64,000 nucleotides of DNA from Salipiger pallidus (GCF_014643635.1 NZ_BMJV01000003.1:372001-436000), one strand, 5' to 3'; positions 52,601 to 62,496 are shown, counted from the stretch's first letter. Made by a program: numbers and translations. The notes: generated from the letters alone by a model not told the origin.

Positions 52601-55037
52601 GGTGCCGGCGGGCGAGACGCTGATCGAATTGCCGGTGACGGATGAGTGGGGCGCGGGGGCCTATGTCACCGCTCAGGTGATCCGCCCCACGGATCGCGCC
52701 GCTGGGCATGCCCCGGGTCGTAGCCTTGGACTGGCCCATGCGGCCATCGACCCCGGCGCGCGGCAGCTTGCGGTCAGTTTAGATGCGCCCGAGCAGAGCG
52801 CACCGCGCGGCCCTCTGTCTGCTGCGGTGCAGGTGGAGGGTGTTCCCGAAGGCGAAACCGCCTATGTGACCGTTGCCGCTGTGGACGTGGGGATCCTGAA
52901 CCTCACCGGGTTCGACAGCCCCGCCCCCTCGGGGTATTACTTCGGCCAGCAGCGGCTCGGGGTTGAGATCCGGGATATCTATGGCCGTCTCATCGACGGC
53001 AGCACCGGGGCCATGGGGCAGCTGCGCTCTGGAGGAGATGCGGGCGGCGCGGCGCGTCGGCAGGCGCCTCCACCGACCGAAGAGCTCGTTGCGTTCTTCT
53101 CTGGCCCGGTCACCGTGGGCCCGGACGGGCTGGCAGAGCTGTCATTCGACATGCCCGACTTCAACGGCACCGTGCGCCTGATGGCCGTGGCCTGGACCAG
53201 AAGCGCCGTGGGTGAGGCCGAAGCGGAGGTGCTGGTGCGCGATCCGGTGGTGATCTCGACGGCGCTGCCGCGCTTCCTCGCGCCCGGGGACGAAACGCGT
53301 CTGGCGCTCGAGCTGACCCATGCCTCGGGAGCCGCCGGTGCGATGGCGCTGGAGGTGTCCGGCGAGGGGCTCGGGCGCGGTCCGCGGGAGGTCATGCTGG
53401 ATGCAGGTGGGAAGGCTCGGATTTCGCTGCCGCTTGTCGCCGGAGATCCCGGGGATCACGAGATCACTGTGGCGCTGACGACCCCGGACGGCATCCGCCT
53501 GACAAAGCGGCTGATGCTGGGTGTTCGTGTGAACGATCCCGCCACCGGGCGAACCCGGCGGCTGACGCTGGCCCCCGGCCAGACCTTCACGCTGGACAGG
53601 GAAACGCTGGCGGGCCTGCGCCTGGAGGGTTCAGAGGTCATCATTTCGGCCGGGCCCCTGGCCCGGCTCGACGTGGCGGGGATGCTGTCTTCGCTGGACC
53701 GCTACCCCTATGGCTGCACTGAGCAGGTGACCAGCCAGACGCTGCCGCTGCTTTACCTGTCGCAGCTGGCTGAGCCGCTGGGTATTGGCAGTCCGGCGCA
53801 GCTGGACAGGCAGATCGGTCAGGCCATCGCCAAGGTGCTGACGCGGCAATCAGCGGGGGGCGGCTTTGGTCTCTGGCAGGCGGGGGACGGAAATCTTTGG
53901 CTGGATGCCTATGTCACAGATTTTCTGACCCGTGCCCGCGCGTCAGGACAGGAGGTGCCGCAAATGGCGATGGAGCGGGCGCTGGACAACCTACGCAACC
54001 GGCTTGCCTATGCCGCTGATTTCGATGACGGGGGCGAGGAGATCGCCTATGCGCTCATGGTGCTCGCGCACGAGGGCAAAGCGCTGGTGGGCGATCTGCG
54101 CTACTACGCTGACGAGCGTGCCGATGCCTTCGCCACGCCGCTGGCGCAGGCGCAACTAGGCGCGGCTCTGGCGCGTTACGGAGACCAGCCGCGTGCCGAC
54201 CGGATGTTCGCGAAGGCCGCTGCGTGGCTTGCCGCGGAGGCTGGCCCCGAGGCGCAGGTCTGGCGCGGCGATTTCGGCTCGCGCCTGCGCGATGCGGCTG
54301 GGGTCCTGTCGCTTGCCACCGAAGCGCGGAGCGATGCCGTGGACCGCGAGGCGCTGCTGACCCGGATCACCGCCGCCACGCGCCCACTGTCGACGCAGGA
54401 GCAAAGCTGGTCGCTCATGGCCGCCCATGCGCTGGTTCAAGATCCGGCGGTGCAGGGGCTGTCAGTGGATGGCGTGCAGGCGGGGGGGCCGTTCCTGCGG
54501 CGCATCCCCGGAGATGCTCTTACCCTCATGCGTCTCAAGAACGAGGGGACAATGCCTCTGCCGATCACCCTCACTACACTCGGGCAGCCCGAGGGTGGGA
54601 CCGAGGCAGGGGGCTACGGCTATGCGCTCGACCGGGCGTATTTCACCATGGAGGGCGAACCCGTGACCGACGCGATCCGGCAGGGCGACCGCATGGTGGT
54701 GGTCCTGACCGTGCGTCCCGCCGAGGATGGCGGCGCAAGGTTGATGATCGACGATGCGTTGCCTGCCGGGCTCGAGATCGACAACCCGAACCTCCTGCGG
54801 TCAGGCGATCTGCGCGGCCTGCCGTGGCTCGAGCCTACCGATGCCGTCCATGCAGAGTTCCGCGCCGAGCGTTTCCTCGCCGCGGTGGACCAGCAGGGGG
54901 CGGCGCCGATACGGCTGGCCTACGTGGTGCGGGCGGTCACGCCGGGCCGCTTCCACCACCCCGCCGCGCTGGTCGAGGACATGTACCGTCCGGAATACCG
55001 CGCCACTACCTCCTCCGGCACCATGGAGATCGAATGA
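49617..55037 (+). CDS. Alpha-2-macroglobulin family protein with PAN-like domain and thioester motif
   Basis: This 1806-residue periplasmic protein traps proteases. It has a signal peptide ending AQD near residue 25, a Cys-rich PAN/apple-like domain (about 45-95), a long helical linker and then A2M domains, including the MG2-type DAFLTTDRGAYRAGEVVHATALLRD and the thioester motif GCTEQ (Cys1367, Gln1370). The thioester would bond covalently to attacking proteases. There is no lipobox, so it is soluble. It is followed by a glycolipid-binding-domain gene and pbpC, giving the usual A2M plus PBP1C pairing in which cell-wall repair is coupled to protease defence. The ATG follows GGGGGAGG. Confidence 0.93.
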   Translation: MVRFNMKPVMGALAALCLLGSQLAAQDVLPDRRVVVTRDMDFYGGDLQPLFDTTLRACSSLCLNDAACGAFTFNAGKGACFPKSGVAQRTPFAGAMSGEVIATPPDRAAQAARRRDEIGFVREDLLAAAQEEAGAIGLRHPGGDWDVPELLAAARSAEAQGNIAAALDWTGSALAQEDSTGLWLTYARLSLAQADAPNRSDRYDLRRQAMAAAVNAYLRAGDVPQRSAALLDMARAFEAVDEGQLMIPALRLAQNIAPTPEAGALLEDALGKYGFRITGHEVDADSAAPRICAEFSDPLHRAGQDYAPYVRLPDDRLAVTSDDTRVCVTGLAHGMRYDLVFRAGLPSAEGETLQRDVPISAYVRDRAPKVTFPGRAYVLPKGPDAGLPVKTVNLSELDLTLRRVSERNLLRTMQDSYFGKPLSAWEEQQLSDGVAEEIWTGTGEVGNSLNADVTTRLPMGEVVGDLPAGVYALTASVPGDEDAARATQWFILSDIGLTTLEGADGLTVFARGLSDAGPLAGLEVTLLSRSNRPLGTVTTDAQGVSRFPAGLTRGTGGAEPALVTARRGEADMAFLSLTDPAFDLSDRGVAGRDPAGPIDAFLTTDRGAYRAGEVVHATALLRDAQVAAVEVPLTAVLTRPDGVEHARIVSSQGVAGGHVFDLPLAPSVPRGTWRLAVYADTGADPLASRTLLVEDFIPERIDVLLSLPDTPIRQDAPSRLTLEARYLFGAPAGDLTIEGELTLTPETTIEGVPNYSFGRHDAGTTPETRSFGAGLRTDAEGSAEITLPLPEGAPGQPQTARATVRVIDGSGRPVERSITRPVAPASAMIGIRPEFDGTIPEGSEAGFLLQAIGPDLAPVPMEVSWTLNRIDIRYQWYEMNGNWNWEPVTSRSTIASGQVGLGDAPRRVAADVDWGRHELVVGRTDGAYVASSVGFDAGWFAPASAQPTPDTLELTLDKPLYAPGDTAQLRIVPREAGQALVTVLSDRVISMQAVEVPAGETLIELPVTDEWGAGAYVTAQVIRPTDRAAGHAPGRSLGLAHAAIDPGARQLAVSLDAPEQSAPRGPLSAAVQVEGVPEGETAYVTVAAVDVGILNLTGFDSPAPSGYYFGQQRLGVEIRDIYGRLIDGSTGAMGQLRSGGDAGGAARRQAPPPTEELVAFFSGPVTVGPDGLAELSFDMPDFNGTVRLMAVAWTRSAVGEAEAEVLVRDPVVISTALPRFLAPGDETRLALELTHASGAAGAMALEVSGEGLGRGPREVMLDAGGKARISLPLVAGDPGDHEITVALTTPDGIRLTKRLMLGVRVNDPATGRTRRLTLAPGQTFTLDRETLAGLRLEGSEVIISAGPLARLDVAGMLSSLDRYPYGCTEQVTSQTLPLLYLSQLAEPLGIGSPAQLDRQIGQAIAKVLTRQSAGGGFGLWQAGDGNLWLDAYVTDFLTRARASGQEVPQMAMERALDNLRNRLAYAADFDDGGEEIAYALMVLAHEGKALVGDLRYYADERADAFATPLAQAQLGAALARYGDQPRADRMFAKAAAWLAAEAGPEAQVWRGDFGSRLRDAAGVLSLATEARSDAVDREALLTRITAATRPLSTQEQSWSLMAAHALVQDPAVQGLSVDGVQAGGPFLRRIPGDALTLMRLKNEGTMPLPITLTTLGQPEGGTEAGGYGYALDRAYFTMEGEPVTDAIRQGDRMVVVLTVRPAEDGGARLMIDDALPAGLEIDNPNLLRSGDLRGLPWLEPTDAVHAEFRAERFLAAVDQQGAAPIRLAYVVRAVTPGRFHHPAALVEDMYRPEYRATTSSGTMEIE

Positions 55038-55588
55038 CCGAGACCATAGCACAGATGCACTGGCGTGCCCTCGACCGCGAGGGCGAGGACAAGTGCCGGC
55101 TGGCCCATCTCGATGCCGGTTACATGCTCGTTGGCCATGCGCGGTTCCGCGAAAGTGACGGAGCATGGGCGGCGCTGGATTATGTGGTCCGCACCGATGC
55201 CGCCTGGCGCACGCTCAGCGCCGATGTCACCGGGACTGTCGGCGGGGCGGAGCTTGCGGTGAAGATCGTCCGCGGTGAAACCGGCTGGCGCCTCGGTGAC
55301 GAGATCCAGCCGCAGCTTTCCGGGTGCGAGGATGTGGATTTCTCGTTCACCCCGGCCACCAACCTGATGCCCCTGCGCCGCCTGCCGGACGTGGGACGGC
55401 TGACCACCCGCGCCGCGTGGCTGCGCCTGCCAAGCGGCGATCTGCGCCCGCTTGACCAGAGTTACACCCGGGAGCGGGGCGGGATCATCGCCTACACCGC
55501 CGAGCAGACCGCCTTCGCCACCCAGCTAGTGGTGAACGAGTGCGGCTTCATCACCACCTACCCGAACCTGTGGGAGGCGGATGCGTAG
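55034..55588 (+). CDS. Putative glycolipid-binding domain protein (DUF1089 type)
   Basis: This 184-residue protein matches the DUF1089/putative glycolipid-binding family, known for a 12-stranded barrel. It has no signal peptide. Visible family parts are IAQMHWRALDREGEDKCRLA, WRLGDEIQPQLSGCEDVDFSFTPATNLMPLRRL and the end FVVNECGFITTYPNLW-like sequence. Its role is unproven. It starts in a 4-base overlap with A2M and ends 8 bases into pbpC, so it is made together with both, an arrangement that suggests a part in envelope lipid or glycan handling. Confidence 0.85.
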   Translation: MTETIAQMHWRALDREGEDKCRLAHLDAGYMLVGHARFRESDGAWAALDYVVRTDAAWRTLSADVTGTVGGAELAVKIVRGETGWRLGDEIQPQLSGCEDVDFSFTPATNLMPLRRLPDVGRLTTRAAWLRLPSGDLRPLDQSYTRERGGIIAYTAEQTAFATQLVVNECGFITTYPNLWEADA

Positions 55589-57596
55589 CCTCCTTGCTCT
55601 CGTGCTGATGCTCTGGCTCGGGGCTCTGTGCCGCGACGGGATGGACGACTGGATCGCCCGGACAGAACTGCCAGTGCTGGTGCAGGAGACCGGAACCGAG
55701 GTCCGAGACCGCAGCGGCACGCTCCTGCGGGCCTACACGGTGGAGGACGGTCTCTGGCGGCTGGCCTTGCCCCCCGCCGGGGTCGATCCGCTGTTCATCG
55801 AGATGCTGGTGGCCTACGAGGACGGCCGCTTCCGGTCTCATGGGGGTGTCGATGTGCTGGCTGTGGCGCGGGCTGCGTGGCAGGGACTGAAGGCCGGGAG
55901 AATCGTCTCAGGGGCCTCGACCCTCACGATGCAGGTGGCACGGCTGCTCGAGGACGGCGCGACCGGCACGTGGGATGGAAAGCTGCGGCAGCTGCGGCTG
56001 GCGCTGGCGCTTGAACGGCGGCTGGACAAGGGGCAGATCCTGTCGCTCTACCTCGGGCTTGCGCCGTACGGTGGCAATATCGAGGGGCTGCGCGCCGCGT
56101 CCCTTGCATGGCTCGGGAAAGAGCCGCAGCGCCTGACCCCCGCAGAGGCTGCGTTCCTGGTGGCGCTGCCGCAGGCCCCCGAAAGCCGACGCCCAGACCG
56201 CCACCCCGGGGCGGCCCATGCTGCCCGTGACCGGGTGCTGGCCCATGCCGTGGCCGCCGGTGTGCTTGACGAAGACACCGCGCAGGCGGCCCTGCGAGAT
56301 CCATCTCCGCAGCGGCGCCTTCCCGTGCCGCAGCTTGCGCCGCACCTTTCGGACCGCGCCGCTGCGCTGGGGCCGGGGGTGCACCGGCTGACCGTGGATA
56401 GAGCCCTGCAGGCCTCGGTCGAGGCGCTGGCGCAGGACTACATGGCCGGCCGCGACCCTCGCCTTTCGGTGGCGATCCTCATTGCCGATCATCGCAGCGG
56501 CGAGGTGCTCGCCAGTGTCGGTTCGCCCGCCTACGATGCCACGAAGGGGCAAGGGTTCGTCGACATGACCCGGGCGCTGCGCTCTCCGGGGTCGACGCTG
56601 AAGCCGCTGGTGTACGGTCTTGCCTTTGACCGGGGGCTGGCCCACCCCGAAACCCTCATTGATGACAGCCCGGTGCAGTTCGGCAGCTACGCGCCGCAAA
56701 ATTTTGACGGGCAGTTCCGGGGCGAGCTGCGCGTGTCCCGTGCGCTGCAACTGTCGCTCAATATCCCCGTGGTGCGCCTGATGGACCGCATGGGCCCTGC
56801 GCACCTCATGGCGGCGCTGGACAGGGCTGGGCTGCACCCGGAGCTTCCGGGCGGGCAGGCTGGCCTTGCGGTCGGCCTCGGGGGAGTGGGGCTGACGCTT
56901 TGGGACATGGTGACCCTGTATGGCGGGCTTGCGAGCGGCGGCGCGGTGCAGCCCTTGCGCTGGCGGGCAGACGACGTGCCGGGCGCTCCGGTCCGTATCC
57001 TTCAGGCTCGGTCCGCCTGGCAGGTGGGGCATATCCTGGCCGGGGCGCAGCAGCCGCCGCAGGCAGGGAAACGGGGCCGGGTGGCGTGGAAAACCGGCAC
57101 CTCCTACGGCCACCGCGATGCATGGGCGCTGGGCTGGGACGGCGCCGTGGTGGCCGGGGTCTGGATCGGGCGGCCCGACGGCACGCCGGTGCCCGGTGCC
57201 TTCGGAGGAGACCTTGCCGCGCCGCTGTTGTTCGAGGTGCTGGGCCGTGCCGCGCCCCAAAGCACGCCGTTGCCACCGCCGCCTGCCGATGCACTGCTGC
57301 TGGGCAATGCCCAACTGCCCCAGCACTTGCGCCGCTTCGATCCACCTCAGGCTGCTCCGGCGCTGACGGTCACCTTCCCGCCCGACGGTGCAACGCTGGC
57401 GGCGGACCCCATGGGCGTGCCGGTAAAGCTGCGGGGCGGCACGCCACCCTTCACTCTGCTGGCGGACGGCCGCGTGGTCATGCGCGGCAGTCGCACGACC
57501 GAAATGCTTGCCCCGTTCAGCGGTCCGGGCTTCACCACCCTGTCGGTAATCGACGCAGACGGCCGGTCGGGCCGGGTGTCGGTGCAGCTGCGCTAG
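55581..57596 (+). CDS. pbpC: Penicillin-binding protein 1C
   Basis: This 671-residue bifunctional enzyme has a short N-terminal anchor, a glycosyltransferase 51 domain with the catalytic Glu80 (YEDGRFRSHGGVD) and GASTLTMQ (111-118), a transpeptidase domain with Ser338-X-X-Lys341 (SPGSTLKP), SLN and Lys504-Thr-Gly, and a C-terminal BiPBP_C domain (about 585-670). It polymerises and crosslinks peptidoglycan, and in this context works next to A2M. The start overlaps the preceding gene by 8 bases. The stop shares CTAG with the converging MscS-type gene. Confidence 0.96.
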   Translation: MRSLLALVLMLWLGALCRDGMDDWIARTELPVLVQETGTEVRDRSGTLLRAYTVEDGLWRLALPPAGVDPLFIEMLVAYEDGRFRSHGGVDVLAVARAAWQGLKAGRIVSGASTLTMQVARLLEDGATGTWDGKLRQLRLALALERRLDKGQILSLYLGLAPYGGNIEGLRAASLAWLGKEPQRLTPAEAAFLVALPQAPESRRPDRHPGAAHAARDRVLAHAVAAGVLDEDTAQAALRDPSPQRRLPVPQLAPHLSDRAAALGPGVHRLTVDRALQASVEALAQDYMAGRDPRLSVAILIADHRSGEVLASVGSPAYDATKGQGFVDMTRALRSPGSTLKPLVYGLAFDRGLAHPETLIDDSPVQFGSYAPQNFDGQFRGELRVSRALQLSLNIPVVRLMDRMGPAHLMAALDRAGLHPELPGGQAGLAVGLGGVGLTLWDMVTLYGGLASGGAVQPLRWRADDVPGAPVRILQARSAWQVGHILAGAQQPPQAGKRGRVAWKTGTSYGHRDAWALGWDGAVVAGVWIGRPDGTPVPGAFGGDLAAPLLFEVLGRAAPQSTPLPPPPADALLLGNAQLPQHLRRFDPPQAAPALTVTFPPDGATLAADPMGVPVKLRGGTPPFTLLADGRVVMRGSRTTEMLAPFSGPGFTTLSVIDADGRSGRVSVQLR

Positions 57597-58939
57597 GGGC
57601 GGTCTTCGGGGAAGGGGGGCAGGGTGTCGTTCAGAACCCTGACCTCGCGCTGGGGGAAGGGGATGGATAGGCCGTTTTCCTTGAAAGCGTCCCACAGCGC
57701 CAAGTAGACATTGCCGCGGATGTTGGTGAGCCCGCCTGTCGGGTCCGAGATCCAGAACCGCAGGATATAATCCACTGAACTGTCACCGAAGCCAACGATA
57801 TGACAGACCGGCGGGCGATCCGTCAGTACGCGGTTGACCGAGGACGCTGCCGCGATGGCGATGCGCCGCACCGCGTGGGGGTCGTCCTGGTAGGCGGTGC
57901 CGAAGTAGATATCGAGCCGCACGAACTCGTTGGAATGGGACCAGTTGACCACCTGCCCGGTGATCAGATCCTCGTTGGGGATGAGGTATTCCTTGCCGTC
58001 CCGCGTGGTGATCGACACGTAGCGCGCGCCAAGGGCGTTGATCCATCCGAAGGTCTCGCCCAGCGAGATGACGTCGCCGGGCTTGATCGACTTGTCGAGC
58101 AGGATGATGATCCCCGAAACGAGGTTCGACACAACCTTCTGAAGGCCGAAACCCAGCCCGACACCGATGGCCCCCGACAGCACCGCAAGCCCGGTAAGGT
58201 CCACTCCCACCAGCCTCAGAGCAAGGAAGAAGGCTGCCCCGTAAAGTGCCACCTGCATGAACTTCACGCCCAACACCTGCATCGAAGGGCTGATGTTTTC
58301 GTTGCGCTTCAGGCTGGCGGCACCGGCTCCCGACAGGAACCTTGCCAGCGCAACGAGCGCGATCAGCAGGACGATAGCCTGCACGATGAGCCAGAGTGAC
58401 AGCCGCGCCCCGCCAAGCTCGATGGCCATGCTTTCGAGCAGGTCTTGTGTTTCGTCCGCCAAGCCGACGATCGACAGTGTGACCCAGGCCCACGCCCCGT
58501 AACGTACAAGGCCGCGCAGGGCCGGATTCCTGATAAGCCGCGTGACAAGGGCTATGCCAAGCCACGTGGTCGCAAGCTTGGCGATGATGACGAGAAGATA
58601 GGTTCGGGACGGCCAGGTGAGCTGAAGCATCACCTCGATCAGCAACCATATCAGCGGCACAAAGAGGATCATCCGCAGCCGCCGCTGCACCACGACCAGA
58701 ACGCGCAGGCGCCAGGTTGGCCAGCCGTCACGGCGGCGCATCCAGTCCCGGAAGGGCGGAGTGAGCAGCCGGGATAACAGGTGCGCCAAGGTGAGGACCG
58801 CAAGCGCGATGCCGATCTGGTAGAAATTCCACGGCCGCAGGAAGCTCGCCATGAACCCATCCCACTGAGCGACGAGATCTAGCGCCGTGGCCTGCAGCTG
58901 TTCAAACGGCGTCGGGGCCGATGCGTCTTTGGGGTTCAT
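57593..58939 (-). CDS. MscS family mechanosensitive ion channel
   Basis: This 448-residue membrane protein has an extended N-terminal part with five or six helices and a C-terminal MscS core. The pore helix region is AVLSGAIGVGLGFGLQKVVSNLVSGIIIL, followed by the beta domain motif DVISLGETFGWINALGARYVSITTRDGKEYLIPNEDLI. It should open under osmotic downshock. The length is greater than E. coli MscS (286), which fits the larger MscM-like forms. It overlaps pbpC at the 3' end by 4 bases. Confidence 0.94.
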   Translation of the reverse strand: MNPKDASAPTPFEQLQATALDLVAQWDGFMASFLRPWNFYQIGIALAVLTLAHLLSRLLTPPFRDWMRRRDGWPTWRLRVLVVVQRRLRMILFVPLIWLLIEVMLQLTWPSRTYLLVIIAKLATTWLGIALVTRLIRNPALRGLVRYGAWAWVTLSIVGLADETQDLLESMAIELGGARLSLWLIVQAIVLLIALVALARFLSGAGAASLKRNENISPSMQVLGVKFMQVALYGAAFFLALRLVGVDLTGLAVLSGAIGVGLGFGLQKVVSNLVSGIIILLDKSIKPGDVISLGETFGWINALGARYVSITTRDGKEYLIPNEDLITGQVVNWSHSNEFVRLDIYFGTAYQDDPHAVRRIAIAAASSVNRVLTDRPPVCHIVGFGDSSVDYILRFWISDPTGGLTNIRGNVYLALWDAFKENGLSIPFPQREVRVLNDTLPPFPEDRP

Positions 58940-59011
58940 CGTGGTCCTGCATTGCTGTCCCGGTTATGGTTGCACCGGGACAGGCAGGTGGCAAGGGCTG
59001 GCAGTGGGCGC

Positions 59012-59194
59012 TCAGCGGTGCTTGACGATCCGGTTGCGCACGGGCAGGCGGCGTTGCACGGGGACATGAGCCTTGGCGGTGACGCGGGCCGGTTCCTGCC
59101 GCTTGCGATTGATCACAAGGGCGGCCAGCCCGAAAGCGGTGGCAAGGGCCCCTGCAAGCAGCGGCAGGGCGAGCGGATCATTGGTATTGAACAT
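59012..59194 (-). CDS. Small single-pass membrane protein
   Basis: This 60-residue protein has one hydrophobic helix (about residues 7-28, LALPLLAGALATAFGLAALVI) followed by a strongly basic tail (NRKRQEPAR, PVQRRLPVRNRIVKHR). No family was recognised. The ATG has TGGAGGC at 9 bases upstream, and the composition fits a positive-inside small membrane protein. It lies alone between the MscS-type gene and the leuC leader. Confidence is limited because the frame is short. Confidence 0.6.
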   Translation of the reverse strand: MFNTNDPLALPLLAGALATAFGLAALVINRKRQEPARVTAKAHVPVQRRLPVRNRIVKHR

Positions 59195-59454
59195 GGTTTC
59201 AGCCTCCAGTGTTGCATGGTCAAACCACCGGGGGCCTGCCCCGGTTCCGGCGCGGCCGCTCACGAAGGTGCGGGGAGTGACGGCACGGCGGTTTGGCGCC
59301 TGCCGCTCGCGTGCCGAAGGCCCGATGCTTGCCAGACCCGGAGCCGATCCCGGCCCGAGGCTTGCCTGCACTTCACTCGCATCCCTTGCCAGGGGCGTGC
59401 ACGACACTTGCCCGACACTTGATTGCGAGGCGGAGTCGCTGTATCTCCGCCGTC

Positions 59455-59541
59455 ATGACTCTGGTTTTCGACATCGTTGAACGCGTGCGGCTTCGCGAAC
59501 GCTTCCACGGCGCCACCTGCACGGTGCTCGCGCGGCTATAA
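59455..59541 (+). CDS. Possible leader peptide of leuC
   Basis: A 28-codon frame (start MTLVFDIVERVRL, end CTVLARL) ends 84 bases before leuC. Nine of 28 residues are Leu, Val or Ile, and the final Leu uses CTA, a rare codon in such GC-rich genomes. A hairpin sits just before its ATG and a stronger one after its stop. This is compatible with attenuation by branched-chain amino acids, but there is no Leu run of the classic kind, so the assignment is tentative. Confidence 0.3.
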   Translation: MTLVFDIVERVRLRERFHGATCTVLARL

Positions 59542-59565
59542 GCCTGCCTGTCTCACGCCCGCCCC

Positions 59566-59588
59566 GGCGCGGGCCCGTTGCCCGCGCC
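59566..59588 (+). promoter_or_regulatory. Strong GC hairpin before leuC
   Basis: GGCGCGGGC and GCCCGCGCC form a perfect 9-bp stem around a 5-nt loop, 37 bases before the leuC start. No T run follows directly. It may be an attenuator-like or RNA-protecting element together with the short frame before it. Confidence 0.45.
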
Positions 59589-59625
59589 CAGCCCAAGCCA
59601 AATTCCCCATTCCGGAGAGACACCC

Positions 59626-61040
<1,415 letters not shown>

Positions 61041-61044
<4 letters not shown>

Positions 61045-61385
61045 GGTCCCGCGTCAGTGCCATGCGCCTTGGCGTCTGCGGCCTGCTCCTTGCAGGCTGC
61101 GCGCCGGGGGTCGTGCAGAACCCGGATTATTTCTGGTTCACCGCGCGATCGGGCATGGCGATGGGCAATTACAACGCGTCCACCTTCTCGCAGGCCGAGG
61201 TGCGCTCAGTCGTCGCCTCGACCTGCAATGGGAGCCGCGTGGCCAGTTACTCCGAACAGGCTTCGCCTGAAGGCGCGATGATCTTCAGCGCGGCCTGTGC
61301 GGGTGGCACCAACGGCGCTGCGGGGCGTTATGAGACCGACAAGCTGGCGGACGGGTCCCTCAAGACCCGCTTCGTCCGGTACTGA
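61041..61385 (+). CDS. Small lipoprotein, unknown function
   Basis: This 114-residue protein starts with a lipoprotein signal (LLLAGC; Cys19 or 20 counting from the GTG start). The mature part has [21 protein letters not shown] and two later Cys that could pair. No family is recognised. The GTG at 61041 is chosen as it overlaps the leuC stop (GTGA); an ATG at 61062 lies after it and lacks a ribosome site. Its place between leuC and leuD is positional rather than functional as far as can be seen. Confidence 0.7.
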
Positions 61386-61390
61386 GGAGC

Positions 61391-61606
61391 TCAACTGTGC
61401 CGGGACAACTCGCTTTCGGATTTCAGGACCTCGTCTCCGTCGTCCTGCCTGATGCGGTAGGCCGGGTTGTCCTCGGACGCGTTGCGCGTGACCTCATTGC
61501 CCTTGAGCTTGAGGGTGATCTTGCGGGTGTAGCGCTTGACGACCTTGCCGCTGCCGGTGCCGTTTGCCCAGTTCCACTCGACCGTGGACCCTTCGCTGTA
61601 AGACAT
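61391..61606 (-). CDS. DUF2945 (hypervirulence-associated TUDOR-type) protein
   Basis: This 71-residue protein matches the DUF2945 pattern: GSTVEWNWANGTGSGKVVKRYTRKITLKLKGNEVTRN and AYRIRQDDGDEVLKSESEL. It has a small SH3/Tudor-like barrel, and its ligand is unknown. The ATG at 61606 follows AGGGAG. It is the only minus-strand gene between leuC and leuD, ending 5 bases from the lipoprotein stop. It therefore interrupts a single leuCD transcript on the antisense strand. Confidence 0.85.
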   Translation of the reverse strand: MSYSEGSTVEWNWANGTGSGKVVKRYTRKITLKLKGNEVTRNASEDNPAYRIRQDDGDEVLKSESELSRHS

Positions 61607-61692
61607 TGCTGAACTCCCTTGTTTCCTGATGGGAACGCGGCCGGATGCCCCCGGTTCCGCCATCCCCGAAGGTCAACCGACAGGATACCGAC

Positions 61693-62298
61693 ATGGAAAA
61701 ATTCGAGAAACTCACCGGGATCGCGGCGCCCATGCCGCTGGTCAACATCGACACCGACATGATCATCCCCAAGCAGTTCCTGAAGACGATCAAGCGCTCC
61801 GGCCTTGGCGTGCACGCCTTCGACGAGATGCGCTATCTCGATGACGGATCGGAAAACCCCGAGTTCGTTCTCAACCAGCCCGCCTACCGCGAGGCACAGA
61901 TCATCGTCGCGGGCGACAACTTCGGCTGCGGCTCGTCGCGGGAACACGCGCCGTGGGCGCTGGCGGATTTCGGCATCAAGGCGGTGATCTCCACCTCCTT
62001 TGCCGACATCTTCTACAACAACTGCTTCAAGAACGGCATGCTGCCCATCGTGCTGCCGCAGGAGGCCGTGGACGTGCTGATGAAGGACGCCGAGAAGGGC
62101 GCCAACGCCCGCATGATCGTCGACCTCGAGAACCAGAAGGTCGTCACCTCGGACGGCGAGGAATTCGCCTTCGAGATCGACAGCTTCAAGAAGCACTGCC
62201 TGATGGAGGGCCTCGACGACATCGGCCTGACCATGGAGAAGGTCGGTGCCATCGACACGTTCGAGGCCACCGCCGCCCAGAGCCGCCCCTGGGTCTGA
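61693..62298 (+). CDS. leuD: 3-isopropylmalate dehydratase small subunit
   Basis: This 201-residue subunit supplies the swivelling domain that completes the isopropylmalate isomerase active site. The start [30 protein letters not shown] and [21 protein letters not shown] are diagnostic, with the conserved Arg and Ser contacts. The length is normal. A good terminator follows 87 bases after the stop. It is separated from leuC by about 650 bases that hold a lipoprotein gene and an opposite-strand DUF2945 gene. Confidence 0.98.
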   Translation: MEKFEKLTGIAAPMPLVNIDTDMIIPKQFLKTIKRSGLGVHAFDEMRYLDDGSENPEFVLNQPAYREAQIIVAGDNFGCGSSREHAPWALADFGIKAVISTSFADIFYNNCFKNGMLPIVLPQEAVDVLMKDAEKGANARMIVDLENQKVVTSDGEEFAFEIDSFKKHCLMEGLDDIGLTMEKVGAIDTFEATAAQSRPWV

Positions 62299-62384
62299 GG
62301 GGCCGGTCCCGTCGACGGGTGTGACCGGCGGGCACTGCCAATAGGCTCATCCGCTGGCCACCAGCGACATCGAGTGATGCAAGG

Positions 62385-62415
62385 AAGGCAGGGTCTGCGG
62401 GGCCCTGCCTTTTTT
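62385..62415 (+). terminator. Rho-independent terminator after leuD
   Basis: AAGGCAGGG and CCCTGCCTT form a perfect 9-bp stem around a 9-nt loop and are followed by six T residues. It lies about 90 bases after the leuD stop. Confidence 0.9.
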
Positions 62416-62472
62416 CATGCCTGCGCGCCTGCCCTGCCCGTGGTGCGTCTGGTGCACAGGGGCGCTTCCGGC

Positions 62473-62496
62473 GGGCGTATTTACGAAGAGAAGAAG
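62473..62496 (+). repeat. Short dispersed intergenic element, copy 2
   Basis: GGGCGTATTTACGAAGAGAA and the next bases match the core of the element at 28564-28586 (GCGTATTT, then AGAGAAGAAG). As there, it lies near the 3' end of a minus-strand gene and after a GC-rich stretch. Its role is unknown. Confidence 0.5.

Larger units (their letters stand above)
59195..59625. other. Leader and promoter region of leuC
   Basis: These 431 bases hold no recognised gene. Visible structures are a direct repeat CGACACTTG (59402-59410 and 59413-59421, 11 bases apart), a hairpin GGCGGAG/CTCCGCC (59429-59451), a 28-codon frame (59455-59541) and a strong GC hairpin (59566-59588). The repeat spacing of about one helical turn suggests a regulator site near the promoter. 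Confidence 0.5.
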
